Origin: Drechmeria coniospora
Lineage: Eukaryota > Ascomycota > Sordariomycetes > Hypocreales > Ophiocordycipitaceae
DNA: 64,000 nucleotides
NCBI RefSeq assembly: GCF_001625195.1
Contig: NC_054389.1
Span: 3,592,520 to 3,656,519 of the forward strand
Direction of reading: 5' to 3'
The notes beneath the pieces are model-generated. The model was not told the DNA's origin, did not search any database, and saw only the letters and a list, made by a program, of their open reading frames with translations. Below, one piece after another: positions 1 through 11,454 of this stretch. Within the stretch, counting starts at the first letter, position 1, and every line of letters starts with the position of its first letter. The translations under genes were made by a program, and so were the position numbers.

Positions 1-38
1 CTGCCGGGGGAGCCGTGGGCGGCTGAATCTTCTTCCAT
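1..38 (-). CDS. possible 5' end of a truncated minus-strand gene
   Basis: An ATG at 38..36 on the minus strand opens a frame (M-E-E-D-S-A-A-H-G-S-P-G) that runs off the left edge. Upstream of it, at about 140-190, the minus strand is pyrimidine-rich, as fungal leaders often are. The bases just before the ATG (CCACG) are an acceptable start context. Only 12 codons are visible, so neither product nor reality of the gene can be judged. Confidence 0.28.
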   Translation of the reverse strand, partial: MEEDSAAHGSPG

Positions 39-1263
39 CGTGGGCCTGCTGTGCTTTGCTGCCTTGTGTTGCCTTGCGTTGCTACGTCGAGCGCGCCGCC
101 GTCGTTGGTTGGCTGTCTACTCGAATGGATGCCTGCAGGCCGAGCAAGGGAAGGGAAGGGGAAGGAAGTGAAGAATGGGAGGATGAAAAATTAGCGACGC
201 GTCAAGTGTTGCCCTGCGAGGGTCGGGACCAATCTTGCAGCGTGCGCAAACGCAAAGTGCCGTCCGTTCGACGTAGGTACCCAGGTAGGCTTGTAGGCGG
301 GAGGTGCAACGTGTAGGTGGTAGGCCTTGGAGGGTCGCGAACAGGATGCAGTATCTGTAGGAACCTATGCGAGGGTGTTGGTGATGGTGTAGGCCCAGGC
401 TAATGCTTCAGGGATCACCTGTGTGCTGGTCGAAGGCCGGCTTTTCCCTTTTGCGAAGCGGGCGTAGACGTGTTGCTAGTACGAGCGTAAGTACTAGGTA
501 TGCAAGAATTTTGGCGCGACCAGCGACGGCAGGTCAGTGTGAGTGGTACGACTGGGGGAGAGGGGGGCGGGGGGACGCTGCATCGTCCTGCTATTAGTTT
601 GCTGTCAAAATCCAGCCAAAGGGGGGATCGCATTGGCGAGCCGGCCAGTCACGCGTTCACCCATGTGACCCATGCATAATACAATACTTACATCTTTGTA
701 GACAGTGCAACGAAGAACGCGCACTATGCAACACGTACTGTGACACGGTGCACTTGTACATGTACATGTATGGTGTATTACTGTACTTGGAATAATTTCC
801 TATCATTAATTAAAACCTCATGATCCCGTAAAAGTACTGGGCGACAGGGAATGGCAGGAGAAGTTCTCGTGCTCTGTCACGTGAAACTATTACCTATATC
901 TGGACGTACAAGGAAGGTACTGTACACACACTATGGATGATGTGAGTAGTTCCATATACAAACACAGTGCCATCTGGTGTCCAAATACTGTGACCCCGCC
1001 TGCGAGTACATGTGCTTACAGTACAGTAAAGTACGGAGTAAGGAGTACTAATATGCAAGTACTCCGTACCCAGCGAATTGACCCACAACAGGTACGGAGG
1101 AACGGCTCCCGAGCTGATGACCATCAGTACTGAAGGTCTCTATCCAACTATGAGACCGTCCCCGTTGCTCATGATACGGGCCCGAATGTAATACATCCGA
1201 CGACGAACCAAGCCGCCGTCTGCGCCAACCGCCACCGCCCCGGACAGCAGCTTCTACTTCACG
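39..1263. other. intergenic gap with GTAC/ACGGAGTA repeats
   Basis: No gene recognised. The left part (60-640) is GC-rich with purine tracts and a G-rich run near 558-576. From about 640 to 1100 it changes to AT-richer DNA full of GTAC, TACAGTA and ACTCCGTAC words (for example two overlapping TACAGTA heptamers at 1017-1028). The last 100 bp are the probable promoter and leader of the ETF alpha gene. Confidence 0.6.
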
Positions 1264-2412
1264 ATGCTCCCCACCGCCAGACAGCTCCTCGCTCGGCCGC
1301 GCCTTGGTCTTGTTACTTCATCCTTGCACCTTGCAACTGGCCGCAGCGGCCGGTTTCTTTCCACCCTCGCCATCCTCGAGCAACGGGATGGCCAGCTGAA
1401 CGCAGGTTCCCTGAGTGCTCTGACAGCCGCTGCAAAGCTCGGTGGCACCGTTCACGGCTTCATCGCTGGAAGCAAGGCGTCTGCCGCCGCCGAACAGGCC
1501 GCCAAGGTCGGCGGCGTCGAACAAATCATCACGGTGGATAACGAAGCCTATGAAAAGGTCGGCCGACGACTGTTCCTCTCCTTTGCTACTGCCTACGCCG
1601 CTGCCTCTATCGCGGCGGCTCCGGCAACCCTTTGCAGCATAGATGCTGACCTTGTCACGTAGGGACTTGCCGAAAATTATGCGCCTCTGCTGGTGGAGAA
1701 CATAAAAAAGGGCAGCTATACACATGTCATCACCGGCCATACGGCGTTTGGCAAAAATGTCGCCCCCAGGCTTGCGGCCCTCCTAGATTCCCAGCAAATC
1801 TCTGATGTCACGTCGATTGAAGACGAAAAAACCTTTGTTCGGCCCATCTATGCCGGCAACGCCATTGCCACCGTCGAGTCGTCCGATGCCGTCAAAATCC
1901 TCACCATCCGCGGCACAGCTTTTGCGCCCGCCGTTCCCGATTCCGGAAAGGCGTCCATCGTCCAAGGCGTCGACCCCAAGGCCGGATCGACGAGCGAGTG
2001 GGTGTCGGAGAATCTCGCGAAATCGGACCGTCCCGATCTCGCGACGGCCAGCAAGGTCGTTTCGGGCGGACGTGGCCTGAAGTCCAAGGAAGATTTTGAC
2101 AAGGTCATGCTGCCTCTCGCAGATGCTTTAGGCGCAGCCGTCGGCGCGTCGCGAGCCGCTGTAGACAGCGGTTATGCCGACAACAGCCTCCAGGTGGGCC
2201 AAACAGGCAAGGTGGTGGCCCCTCAGCTGTACATGGCCGTCGGCATTTCGGGCGCCATCCAACATCTGGCGGGCATGAAGGATAGCAAGGTCATTGCGGC
2301 CATCAACAAGGACGCCGATGCGCCGATATTCCAGGTGGCCGATGTGGGTCTCGTTGGCGACCTCTTCGCCAACGTGCCAGAGTTGACAGAAAAGGTCAAG
2401 GCCGGTCAATGA
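1264..2412 (+). CDS. ETFA: electron transfer flavoprotein alpha subunit, mitochondrial
   Basis: ETF carries electrons from matrix acyl-CoA and related dehydrogenases to ETF-ubiquinone oxidoreductase; the alpha subunit holds most of the FAD site. Exons 1264..1557 and 1663..2412 are joined over a 105-bp intron (donor GTCGGC, acceptor TAG) and give 347 residues, the usual family length. The N-terminus is Arg/Ser/Leu-rich without acidic residues, as in mitochondrial presequences. The N-terminal ETF domain includes [17 protein letters not shown]. The C-terminal FAD domain includes [17 protein letters not shown] and [20 protein letters not shown], hallmark blocks of this subunit, and ends with [14 protein letters not shown]. 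Without the intron the frame stops at 1662, so the splice is needed. The next gene, on the opposite strand, converges 220 bp downstream. Family assignment is very secure; the exact donor is inferred. Confidence 0.96.
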
Positions 2413-2632
2413 CAAAGGCCATGGTACATGGCGGTTGTTGGGGACGGTAGTCTACTGGGGCTAGTCGTGGAAACGGTGATGTTGGTGCAACAGGAAGACA
2501 TGAATGCTGATGCTTGAATGCGCATGGATGTAGATGCGCATGTGAGTGCGCGTGTGGGTGTAGATGTGAGGGGGGATGCTGATGGTGACGGTGATGAGCA
2601 GGGTGGTAGGACCGAGCAACGTGCCCCCCAGA

Positions 2633-4387
2633 TCAACCCAACACGGAAAGCATGTCCTCTATACGGGTGAACTTGTCCCTTTCTTTCCCCAACTCCCGTC
2701 CTCGAAGTCTCTCGGCGGCGTCGATCCTGTGCCATTGATCCCAAGACACTGAGGCGACGGATGCTGGACCGACTTCCTGCGCAACAGCTTCCCAACCGGA
2801 AGCACGATGGCCGGGTAGAAAGCGAGCACCCGAGGTCCAGTCGTGCACTATGGCATCCGCCACGGCAAACGAATCTTGCATCGTAGAGGCGATGACCCCC
2901 GTGGGCCCAGTCTTGAGCCAGCCGGCGCAATACATGCCAGCAAGGGGCTCTGTGGCGGCACCGGAGACGTTCCCATCGTCGGACGAGAGACTCAGGATCC
3001 TGCCGAGCCCGTCGTTTCTCACCACGCCGCGTCTCTCGTCAAATGGAATGCGAGCATCGGCAAACCCGTCAAGGGCAACCGACTTGTAGCCAACTGAACG
3101 GAAGACAAGATCTGACGGCAGTACGAGGGTCTCGTCGGTAGCCGCTACTGATGATTGCGGGTCAAAGGGCATTTTTAGCCTTGTGGTACGGAACTCGGTG
3201 CTCGCAACAACAGCAGGGTTGTCCCGGCGGCCAAGGAAGCACTTGGGAGCAAGGCAGCTATCGAGAGACCACGTTTTGGCCGCGTCTTCAACCGATGCGG
3301 AGCTGCCTTTGAGAAGAAGCTCTGCCAGTCGGCGCGAGGCTCGAGGGAGGCCTTTTACGTCTCCCGGAATGAGGGATCGGTCTATGGGATGGAAGGCAAC
3401 GTCGTAAAGCTTCATGAGTTCGCGCGTTTCTTTGATCGTGAAGGCAGCCTGACGAGCATCCAAAAAGGAGGCATCAGCGCTGGTCGCTCAAAGCTGGAGC
3501 TCGGCGTACACGTCACGTTCGGTGGGCACGCACCTGCATCGGTCCCCTTCTCCCTACGATACGAACTCTCTTGACCCGGCTCCTGGCCAGCTCGGCCAGG
3601 GCATGCTCGGAAATGTCCGTCTTTCGCAGCACGTCGACGCGCTCCAGCAGAATCCTGGCCACATCCAAGGCAACGTTGCCCTGGCCGACGATGATGACGT
3701 CTTCGGCGCTGGCCAAGTCGGGCTCCAGGGATGCGCTGCCCGGAAGGCCGTTGTACCAGCCGACGAACTGGCGAGCCGAGTACACGCCGCGCAGCGTTGC
3801 CTCACCCGGGATGCCCAGCTTCTTGTCCTCGGAAGCGCCATACGCCAGAAGGACGGAGTCGTAGTGGCGCATGAGCGATTGCAGCGGCACCGTGCAGTGG
3901 TCAGCTGCCAGTGAAGGACGGCCGACGGACGTGTTGCCGATGAAGCGGAAGTTCGGAGACGAGGCAATCTCTTCAAACCTCTCTTGGCAGTTCTACCGGA
4001 GCCTGCAGATCAGTTCACGGGCGCCAAGCAGGGGCACAGCGAGCGAGAACCACCGGTGCCAGCAGCCACTCGCGGCCAAGAGTTGCCGTCTCGCCGGGGT
4101 GTCATGGGATGGGAACCTACCTTGACCTCGGGATGGTCCGGGGCGACACCGTGACGGATCAGACCAAAGGGCACCGGCAAGTCTTCATACATATCCACCT
4201 GCGAGCTCGGAAGCTTGGACATGACCCGAGAAGCGGCGTAAAATCCCGCGGGACCAGAGCCGATAACGGCGATGCGGAAGAGGTCATCCGCCCGACGCGG
4301 CGTTTGTCGCGAGCATGACTTCACCGACATCCAGCGCCGGAGCGACCGGGACAGAGGCTGCATGAGGGGGGAGGACATGCTTCGCAT
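2633..4387 (-). CDS. ARH1: NADPH:adrenodoxin (ferredoxin) oxidoreductase, mitochondrial
   Basis: Flavoprotein that moves electrons from NADPH to mitochondrial ferredoxin for Fe-S cluster and heme A synthesis. Three exons on the minus strand, 4387..4121, 3992..3534 and 3448..2633, give 513 residues; introns are 128 and 85 bp (donors GTAGGT and GTGCGT, both phase 0). The FAD-binding glycine motif GSGPAGFYAA is at about residue 43, followed by the family block VPFGLIRHGVAPDHPEVK at the end of exon 1. The NADP-binding block VGQGNVALDVARILL is near residue 191 and VGRRGPMQ closes exon 2. Exon 3 holds the C-terminal signature CAGWLKTGPTGVIASTM. The first ATG after a serine/arginine-rich stretch (4387) was chosen; 4378 is an in-frame alternative. 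An upstream open frame extends to 4753 but enters repeat DNA and is taken as leader. Confidence 0.95.
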
Positions 4388-5126
4388 TCTCCGTCGGATC
4401 GAACCGTCTTGCCGGCCTACACGTGCGTTGCGTTGCTGTGCAGTGGCAAGTGGCAGGTTGGAAACGGCCCTCGGTCTATGGTGTTGTGGCTGGTGGTGGG
4501 CCACTGATGATTCGGATAAACTGCGTAAGTATGTACTTACTCCGTACCAGTACACAGAATACTTATACCTAAGTACTGTACTGTACTTGAGTACATAATT
4601 GTACTTACTTAGCACCTCTAGGAGACAAACGAGTACTGTACTGTATATGTACAGTACGTGCATGTAAGTACATGTAGGTACCTTTAGCGGGCGGCGGCAG
4701 AGACACCAAACTGGTTTGGCGTCGCGACGCATCCATGTTGCCTGGACAACCAAATAGCGTCATCGTGACAAACTACAGTACGAACTGTCAATCTTCCGCG
4801 GATGCAGATGGGTGACGAATCGGGGTATTACGACTCCATCTACGGAGTACTTGTACGTATATCATGAAATGATACTAGCACTCCATACAGTACTGTAAGT
4901 ACTTGTAGGTAGTACGATAATTGTATACCTGCTTTAGTACTTGCAAGGACACAAGTACATGTACATTCATGTCGTACTGAATATTGAGTACAGTACTCCG
5001 TACAGTACGTACATCCCCGTACTATGTACAGAGTACATACATACACTTCATCACCCCAACCAGCATTCCATCTCGGCAGCCTCCTCCCTCTCCTTCACTC
5101 TCTTCCCCTCCTGCCACATTCCAGCC
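4388..5126. other. divergent promoter region with dense GTAC repeats
   Basis: Shared upstream region of the divergent Arh1 and membrane-protein genes. From about 4530 to 5040 it is filled with GTACTTAC, TACTGTA and ACTCCGTAC words, for example near 4539, 4570, 4630 and 4985. A pyrimidine-rich leader (5070-5126) precedes the downstream ATG. No further gene is seen. Confidence 0.6.
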
Positions 5127-7035
5127 ATGGCCGTCTCCCCGCCATTCATGTACAGCGCCGCCCCGACCGACAATGCTCTTTTCCCTAGTCCCCTCTTTGA
5201 TCCGAAGGCCGTCACAAAGGCCAGCTGGGAGCCGAAACCAAGGAAACCCCTGCCAACGGGACCCTTGATCTCCTCCGTAAACCGCCATCCAGAGTATTGC
5301 CCCCCCTCTCTTCTCACCGATTTCCCACTTCCGACGATGTTGGCTGACTGCGGATCGATTCCTTAGCGCGCATCAACTACTCTCGCGTTCCCCAAATCAC
5401 CAGCTTCAAGTGCCCTTCGGCCCACGGACTAAAGGATGCATCAAGTGGCTGCGTCGCTTGCAGCTGGCTCTGCGCTTGCTGCAACTCAGCGGTGCCACCG
5501 GTACTCTGGCCTTCATGATCCTTCTCACGGGCATGGACACCATCATGGCATGGGTCTTGAGGATTGCGGTACAATGCACGCCCCAGCCCTCCGATCTGTT
5601 GCTGCAAGTCATCTTCGCTGACACGTGTTTCCTTTCCTGAATGCAGGCCGGCTTCTCCATTCTGCACTGCACCTATGCCATCTACCATCTGTCCCGTAGC
5701 GCCGGTAGTCGCACGCCCGGATCCTCGGCCGCCTATCAACTATTCGCCGCCGTTGCCGATTTATGCGTCATGTCTGCGTATGCCTTTGGTGCCATCTCTG
5801 TGCACAAGGATGCCGCTGGCTGGCATACGCTGTTTTCCAACCAGAACCTTATGCACTACTTCATACCCGCTGTCTATTATACCCTCATCGGAGCCTCTGG
5901 CTTGCACTTGATCTCCATTTCCTTGTCACTTTGGCTGGGGTTCATGTTCCGCAAGATTAGTCTTCTGCCGCCTGACATGAATCCTCTGGAGGATCATCTG
6001 ACTGCCAGGCCGTTCCATAAGAAGAACAAATCGTCCGTTACTACAACCAGCAGCTTCGCGAATGAAAAGCAGTGTCTCGTTTCTGTTGAGAACATTTCTC
6101 GACCCCCGGGCATCCCCTTTTTGCACACGAGAGCCGGCTCATTCAACTCAACTACGACACGAGACTCAACAGTGAACCTCCCCCATAGGCGGTACCAACT
6201 CGCCCCCGGAAGCCCTGAATGTCTGCCGAATTCAGAGTACGTCGCGTCACCCCCGCCCAAGTCTTCGCGGCGTGGCACGTACACGGAGCTTCCCAACGCC
6301 GATCCTGCTGCGCTGAAACCCAGTACTCCATCCAGCGGCATCATACAGGCTCGCAGACCCAAATTTACCGAATCATGGACGCCGACCGACTCAATGATCC
6401 TTAGAACAAACGAAAGGAGTTGTGGTATTGGCCTTGCCGGGGCTCAAGTGTCAGGGAAAATAAGCAAGCCAACTGGGAGACCATCTGGCTCTGGCCTTCA
6501 GCAACCCTACGACTTGCACAATTTCTCCGACTCGGAATTTGATGACGAGAATATGACTGAAGATTTCTCTCCAGAGCCTGACATGAACAGTGTGCACCCG
6601 AATCCACTAAATTCGAACCCCTCTCTATCCCCCGTTACAGGATCCCCCAAGCGCAAAGTGCTTCGATATCCACAGAACGGTGTAAACCCGGCCAAGCGAA
6701 ACTTCTTGTCCAACATCAGCAACAACGAAAGGCAAGAAGTTCGCTGCAGAGACATAGCGGATCTGCCGCAGGTAGACGAGGAGAACTGGCAGTCCCAGGG
6801 GTATGGCAACGTTCTCATCGATGATGGGTATTACTCGAAGCCATACCGATTGTCCAAGTGCGGAACTCCACCAGTACTGATTGGCAACGATCGAAAGATA
6901 TCCACCGGAAATGACTTTGAGGCGAAGTACTCGTCATATGCGTACGGTCGGCGGAATGCTAGCGGAAAGATGGCTGAGGAAGGGATGGCGGCAAACCATC
7001 GGGGGAACTTTGTGAATCCGGAGTATGCTATCTGA
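5127..7035 (+). CDS. fungal four-span membrane protein of unknown function
   Basis: Three exons, 5127..5293, 5367..5568 and 5647..7035, give 585 residues; introns are 73 bp (GTATTG..TAG) and 78 bp (GTACAA..CAG). The join after NRHP restores a frame reading into VPFGPRTKGCIKWLRR. Four hydrophobic segments follow: LLQLSGATGTLAFMILL, a short span around ILHCTYAIYHL, AAVADLCVMSAYAFGAISV, and YFIPAVYYTLIGASGLHLIS running into SLSLWLGFMF. The remaining 400 or so residues form a hydrophilic Ser/Pro/Asn-rich tail, probably cytosolic and disordered. I know similar proteins only as uncharacterised, widely conserved ascomycete membrane proteins with this NRHPD...WIK start and MARVEL-like topology. No catalytic motif is visible. 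The gene is divergent from Arh1 and convergent with Pms1. Existence is secure, function unknown. Confidence 0.85.
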
Positions 7036-7358
7036 TGTCTGCTGGTATAAGACTCATCTTCCTAAATAGCTCCGCAACACCTTGCCGGCACATAGTGTGA
7101 TACATCAATCTGAAGCACTGTTATATATCATTCGCAATGGCCTAACCTCGGTATTTGCCCTGCCCGGGTTTCGTCCCCATTTGTCACCTGTAGCAATGCG
7201 GACACGCACATGCCCAAGCGAGCACTCTGCAAGAGCAATATACAATTTATGTGAGTTAGGCAGGTCCCTCGGAAAATGGCTACCTAGTTAGCATGCGAAG
7301 CTGGCCGGCTTGATTCTACATCCTACGCCTCCCACCCCGATACTGGTTTATTGAACCG
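7036..7358. other. convergent 3' intergenic region
   Basis: Lies between the stop codons of the membrane-protein gene and Pms1. It should hold both 3' untranslated regions and polyadenylation signals (AT-rich TATATATCATT-like stretch near 7123). No gene is recognised. Confidence 0.6.
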
Positions 7359-10300
7359 TCAATGACCTGCCCCGTACGAACTCCATACAGACGTGGCGGT
7401 GGCTTTGGCATCGCCACTCCAGACCCTATCGTCCAACACGGCGGCTCGACAGAGATGTCGCATCGTCGGGCGCCCGTGAGGACAGTTCCACGGCTTGTCT
7501 AGTTGTCCCATTTGCGTCAGCAGCGCCTTCATTTGGCGATACGTCAGGGCCTTTCCAATCATGATGCTGCTACGGCACGCCCTCATGGCGAACATTTTTC
7601 TCACTTTCGACGGTCGAGGAATGCGGCCTGATTCGTACGGCTCGTCGGCCAATAGCGATATCAACTCCTCCAGGTCGTCTAGGCTGAATGTTGTCTCCCG
7701 GCTCAGTGGCAATGCTAGGAGTTGGCATCGGGAGCCGGCAGGTGAATCGCCTGTGGTGTCAACATCAACTTTAAACCCGTTTGCTTCAATGGATGCGAGA
7801 TTTTCCATGATAATCTCTTCCTCGAGGGACGTCAGTTCAAGTCTCTTGGGGTGAACAAGCCTCTGAGATTGAACCGTTGTTGTAGCCTGGAGCCTTTCGA
7901 AGTTGTATTTTTCATCCGAAGCATGTTGGTCAATAATGAAGATCTCATCATGCCTTACCTTTTGAGAATCGTCGTCCTCGATGGCAGCTGGCCGCACAGC
8001 AATAATAAAGCCCATATTAAACTGACCTACAACTCGCATTTTTGAGAAGTCGCTTCGTGAAATGATGAGAGGAAGCTTTGACTCCGCATCAGGCGCAGTA
8101 ATATCGTCGACTCCATCATCCTCGTTTGACTCGACATTTTCTGTAGATCGACGCGAGATGACGTCCTTTAGTAGGAATGACAAAGTCTTCTCATCCATGC
8201 GCACAATCTGCGATGCAAGTGCAGCAGTACTGCCACGCTTTGCCCGGACTCCCACAGATTTTGATCGCTTGGGCGAAGGCCCAGTGCTGTCACCATTGTT
8301 AGAAGAGTTGGATGATCCAGGAGGTGGGCTCTGCGCGTCTGCGTCCGACTCTGCATCCCTCCCACCTCCCGACTCTAGCCGAGAACCACGATCATGTTCA
8401 TGAAGGTCCGACGGGGAACATATGGGACCAGGAGGGCTTTTCCTGGAATTAGCATTTGCATCCACTGGATCTAGTGACGCGAGAGTATGCTCGGCGAAGT
8501 CTTGCATGGGCCTCGACGACAGTACTTCGCGACCGGAGTTCGCGTTCCTGCGGTTTATGTTCAAAAGTATATTCTCCATTGTTTCCGGGTTATCCTCGCT
8601 TGAGTTCATATTGTTCTCGATAGCAACAGCCGTATCAGCTAACAATAGTGGATTTCCAAGTTTTGAACGTTGAAGTTGATTCTCGGACCTAGTCGGGGCG
8701 GCTGGAGCATCATATTCAACGTTAGATGCCATAGTTGAATTTGAAGACACCTCTTGCATCGCATCGCTCGTGGTTGTGGCCCCTACAAAGCTTTTTCCGG
8801 CCAGCCGGTCGTTGAAATCCTGAACCGGCCTCGGAAGCTGTGACCTGTTTCGTCCAGGCATCGCACGGGTCTGCGTTGACGAGATGGATGTCTCTTGTTC
8901 GACTGCGGACGGTTCAACCGACAAAGCCTGGGAAGCTTGGCGAGAATTTGACAATGACGATGAATGCCGTGAGGCCACCGAGGAGTCTTTGTTGTTCAGC
9001 CACTGACTGATGAGGTTTTGATCTGGCTCAATTCTGCGCCGTGACGCCGATGTTGTTGTTGCTGATTTAGGTCCTCCAGATGTTTCCCTTGAATCTATAT
9101 CTGAATCATCGCTTGAGTCGCCGTCGTTGCTGATATCATCATTGTCATCATCGTCAATGTCGTCAATGCTAGACTGCAGGGACCTGGCCGATGAACGTCT
9201 CAATGACACCCGTTTTGACTCGCTTTTTTGGTTCATGACGGGTGCTACCTTGTTCTGACCGCTCATCGTTGATGTGGAATCAAGGTGCTTCGGTTTCTCG
9301 GCAGCTAGTCGAGAAATTGGGACAGAGTGGTCGTGTGAATCGAACAGTGCGGTCAGCGAAGAACGAACGTTGTCTAGCAGTCGGCCTTGGTCATGCAAAA
9401 AGATGCTGCGCTTGTCTGGGCTAACGTTGACGTCGTACATGTGGGTATCGAGCTGAATATCGGCAAAGATGAAGGGCGACTGAGTGTGATTGAACGATCT
9501 ATACACTTCATTGAACGCTTTGGCAAACTGAGGTAATGCGCAGGGCCTTCCATTTATAAAGAACATTTGCTTGTCGGGCGTCTGGCGACCATCTCCGGCA
9601 GAAGGCCGCGATACATGGCCAAGAATGCGAACCAGTTTTGATACTGCACCCTGCGTCACAGGGACTGCAAGGCCATGGCCGGCAGCGGAAGGTTGCAACT
9701 CAAGTTTCAGGTCTAGCTCGACGAGAGCGGACATTGTTTTCGTGCCGAAAATATTTGTTATGTTGTCACGGGTAGTGGCATTTCCCTTTGTTGAAAACAA
9801 GAGAACGCGCTTACCCTTCGTGGGTTGTTGCGAAACGGAGAACTTGAGGTTGGTTTGGATGCAGGCGTATTGGTTGAGCAAGGCTATGACCTTGTGCCAT
9901 TCTCGTTTGATGTTGCGTTCAAGCTCACGTCGACGGACGGGAAGGCTGTGAAAGAGACTCTCCACCGAGACAGTGGTGCCCTTCTGTGTGGCGACGACCT
10001 CGGTGCTCCTGAGGGCGCCAGAAGATTCAAATGCGAGCCTGGAGCCCTTGGGGGCATCCGCTTGGAGGCAGGTAGTGACATGAACGCTGGAGAGTGCGCA
10101 CAGGGAAGCCAAGGCCTCGCCGCGGAAACCAAATGTCTGCAACGAGGCGATATCGGAGTACGAGGACAGCTTGGAGGTGTGGTGCTTCAGGGCAACGGAA
10201 GCATAGTTGGCAGGCGCAATACCGGATCCATTGTCTTGAACTTCGATCAGTTCGAGGCCCTGGTTCCTGAATCGGACGTCTAAAAGGGAGACGTATCAGT

Positions 10301-10569
10301 CAGCCAGCTGATCCAGACAGAAGAGTGGATGAGAAGGGGACATGGGGAACGATCACGGTACCAATGGTGGTGGCACCAGCATCGACACTGTTCTCAACCA
10401 GCTCTTTGACAACGGAGCATAGGTCGACAATGACCTGTCCTGACTGGATTTGATGAACCTGAGATTGTGAGAGGGTGGATTAGTCAAAGATTCCATTCTC
10501 GTTGCAAGAGGAACAACGCTGCGTGAAACGTACGCTCCGGCTGTCGATGGGAAGGATGGAGGCTGCCAT
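7359..10569 (-). CDS. PMS1: DNA mismatch repair endonuclease Pms1 (MutL alpha subunit)
   Basis: Partner of Mlh1 in MutL alpha, which nicks the nascent strand during mismatch repair in the nucleus. Exons 10569..10534 (12 codons), 10458..10362 and 10279..7359 give 1017 residues; introns are 75 and 82 bp. The N-terminal GHKL ATPase shows [15 protein letters not shown] (catalytic Glu, ATP-binding Asn), DNGSGI and [12 protein letters not shown]. The C-terminal endonuclease has the metal motif [12 protein letters not shown] (about residue 828), ACRSSIMIG and [11 protein letters not shown], which separate PMS1/PMS2-type MutL from Mlh1. The middle (about 300-650) is a long Ser/Asp-rich linker with an acidic run ([14 protein letters not shown]). 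The start follows the [12 protein letters not shown] opening, whose SILPID/I core is typical. It is divergent from Tlg2. Assignment is secure. Confidence 0.97.
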
Positions 10570-11454
10570 GATGATGCATGTATTAGGCGGGCGAATGCCC
10601 CTCCAGGTTTGGAGAGAGGGCTGTCCTTTCTAGGATAGTTGTTGTCTGAAGTGTGGCAATGAATTCATGAATCCCGTTGCTATCGCAGTGATATTCTAGC
10701 GAGGTGAATGTGCCGTACTGTATGTAACTTGGAAGTAGTCAAACTGAGAAATAATGATTTCATTACGGAGTATGCATTGCCCGAAACTAGTGCCATAAGT
10801 GTACGGAGTACAGGCCGTACAGTAGCTGTACTTACTTGTAAGTACTTGTACGTCACTGTACAGTACGTTACTTAAGTACGGGGTACTTTAGGTGGACATG
10901 TACGGAGTACAAGTGCTGTAGCTGCCTTAAGTGCTTGTCAAATACTACACCTATTTGGTTACTACAGTACGGAGTAGGTACGGAGTTATTGCTAAATTCA
11001 CGGTTTGGCTGCCAAGGTATGGATGGTATGTACTTACTTACAGTGATAAGTACTCCGTGCTCCGCCGTAATGCTGCATGGATTGTACTTATTATTACTTC
11101 AGTACAGTTACGGACTGACAATCCCAAGTGCCTTAGTATTACATAATCTCCCCTATCAACCAACAGTAAGTATATTCCGTACTGTACATGCAAGTACTGT
11201 AATTACTTACTTGGTTTTACAAGCACCCACGCACCATGCCGTTGTACACAACTTAGTACTCCGTAGGTACAGTAGCTATCAATCACCCCAGCGTCATACG
11301 TCGCATTTGCGACAACATCGAAATCGACATCGACATCGACCTCAGCAACACATACAGTCCATGATTCCTGCTTCCATTCAGCCTCACGTCAATTGTTTTA
11401 ATAAAAATCGACCGGTCGGCCTCGACGGCCGCGAATTACCCAACAGCGACTGCC
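10570..11454. repeat. divergent intergenic region dominated by GTAC/ACTCCGTAC repeats
   Basis: Separates the divergent Pms1 and Tlg2 genes. About 10715-11280 is a near-continuous field of GTAC, TACTGTA/TACAGTA, ACGGAGTA and TACTCCGT words, including tandem copies around 10800-10910 and 11165-11280. A short (ATCGAC)3 tract lies at 11323-11340 in the likely Tlg2 leader. No coding potential is recognised. Confidence 0.7.

Noticed and set aside
4010..4753. Long N-terminal extension of Arh1 to 4753
   Set aside because: The extension translates the GTAC repeat field into Tyr/Val/Leu-rich nonsense; a presequence-like start at 4387 fits a mitochondrial flavoprotein better.
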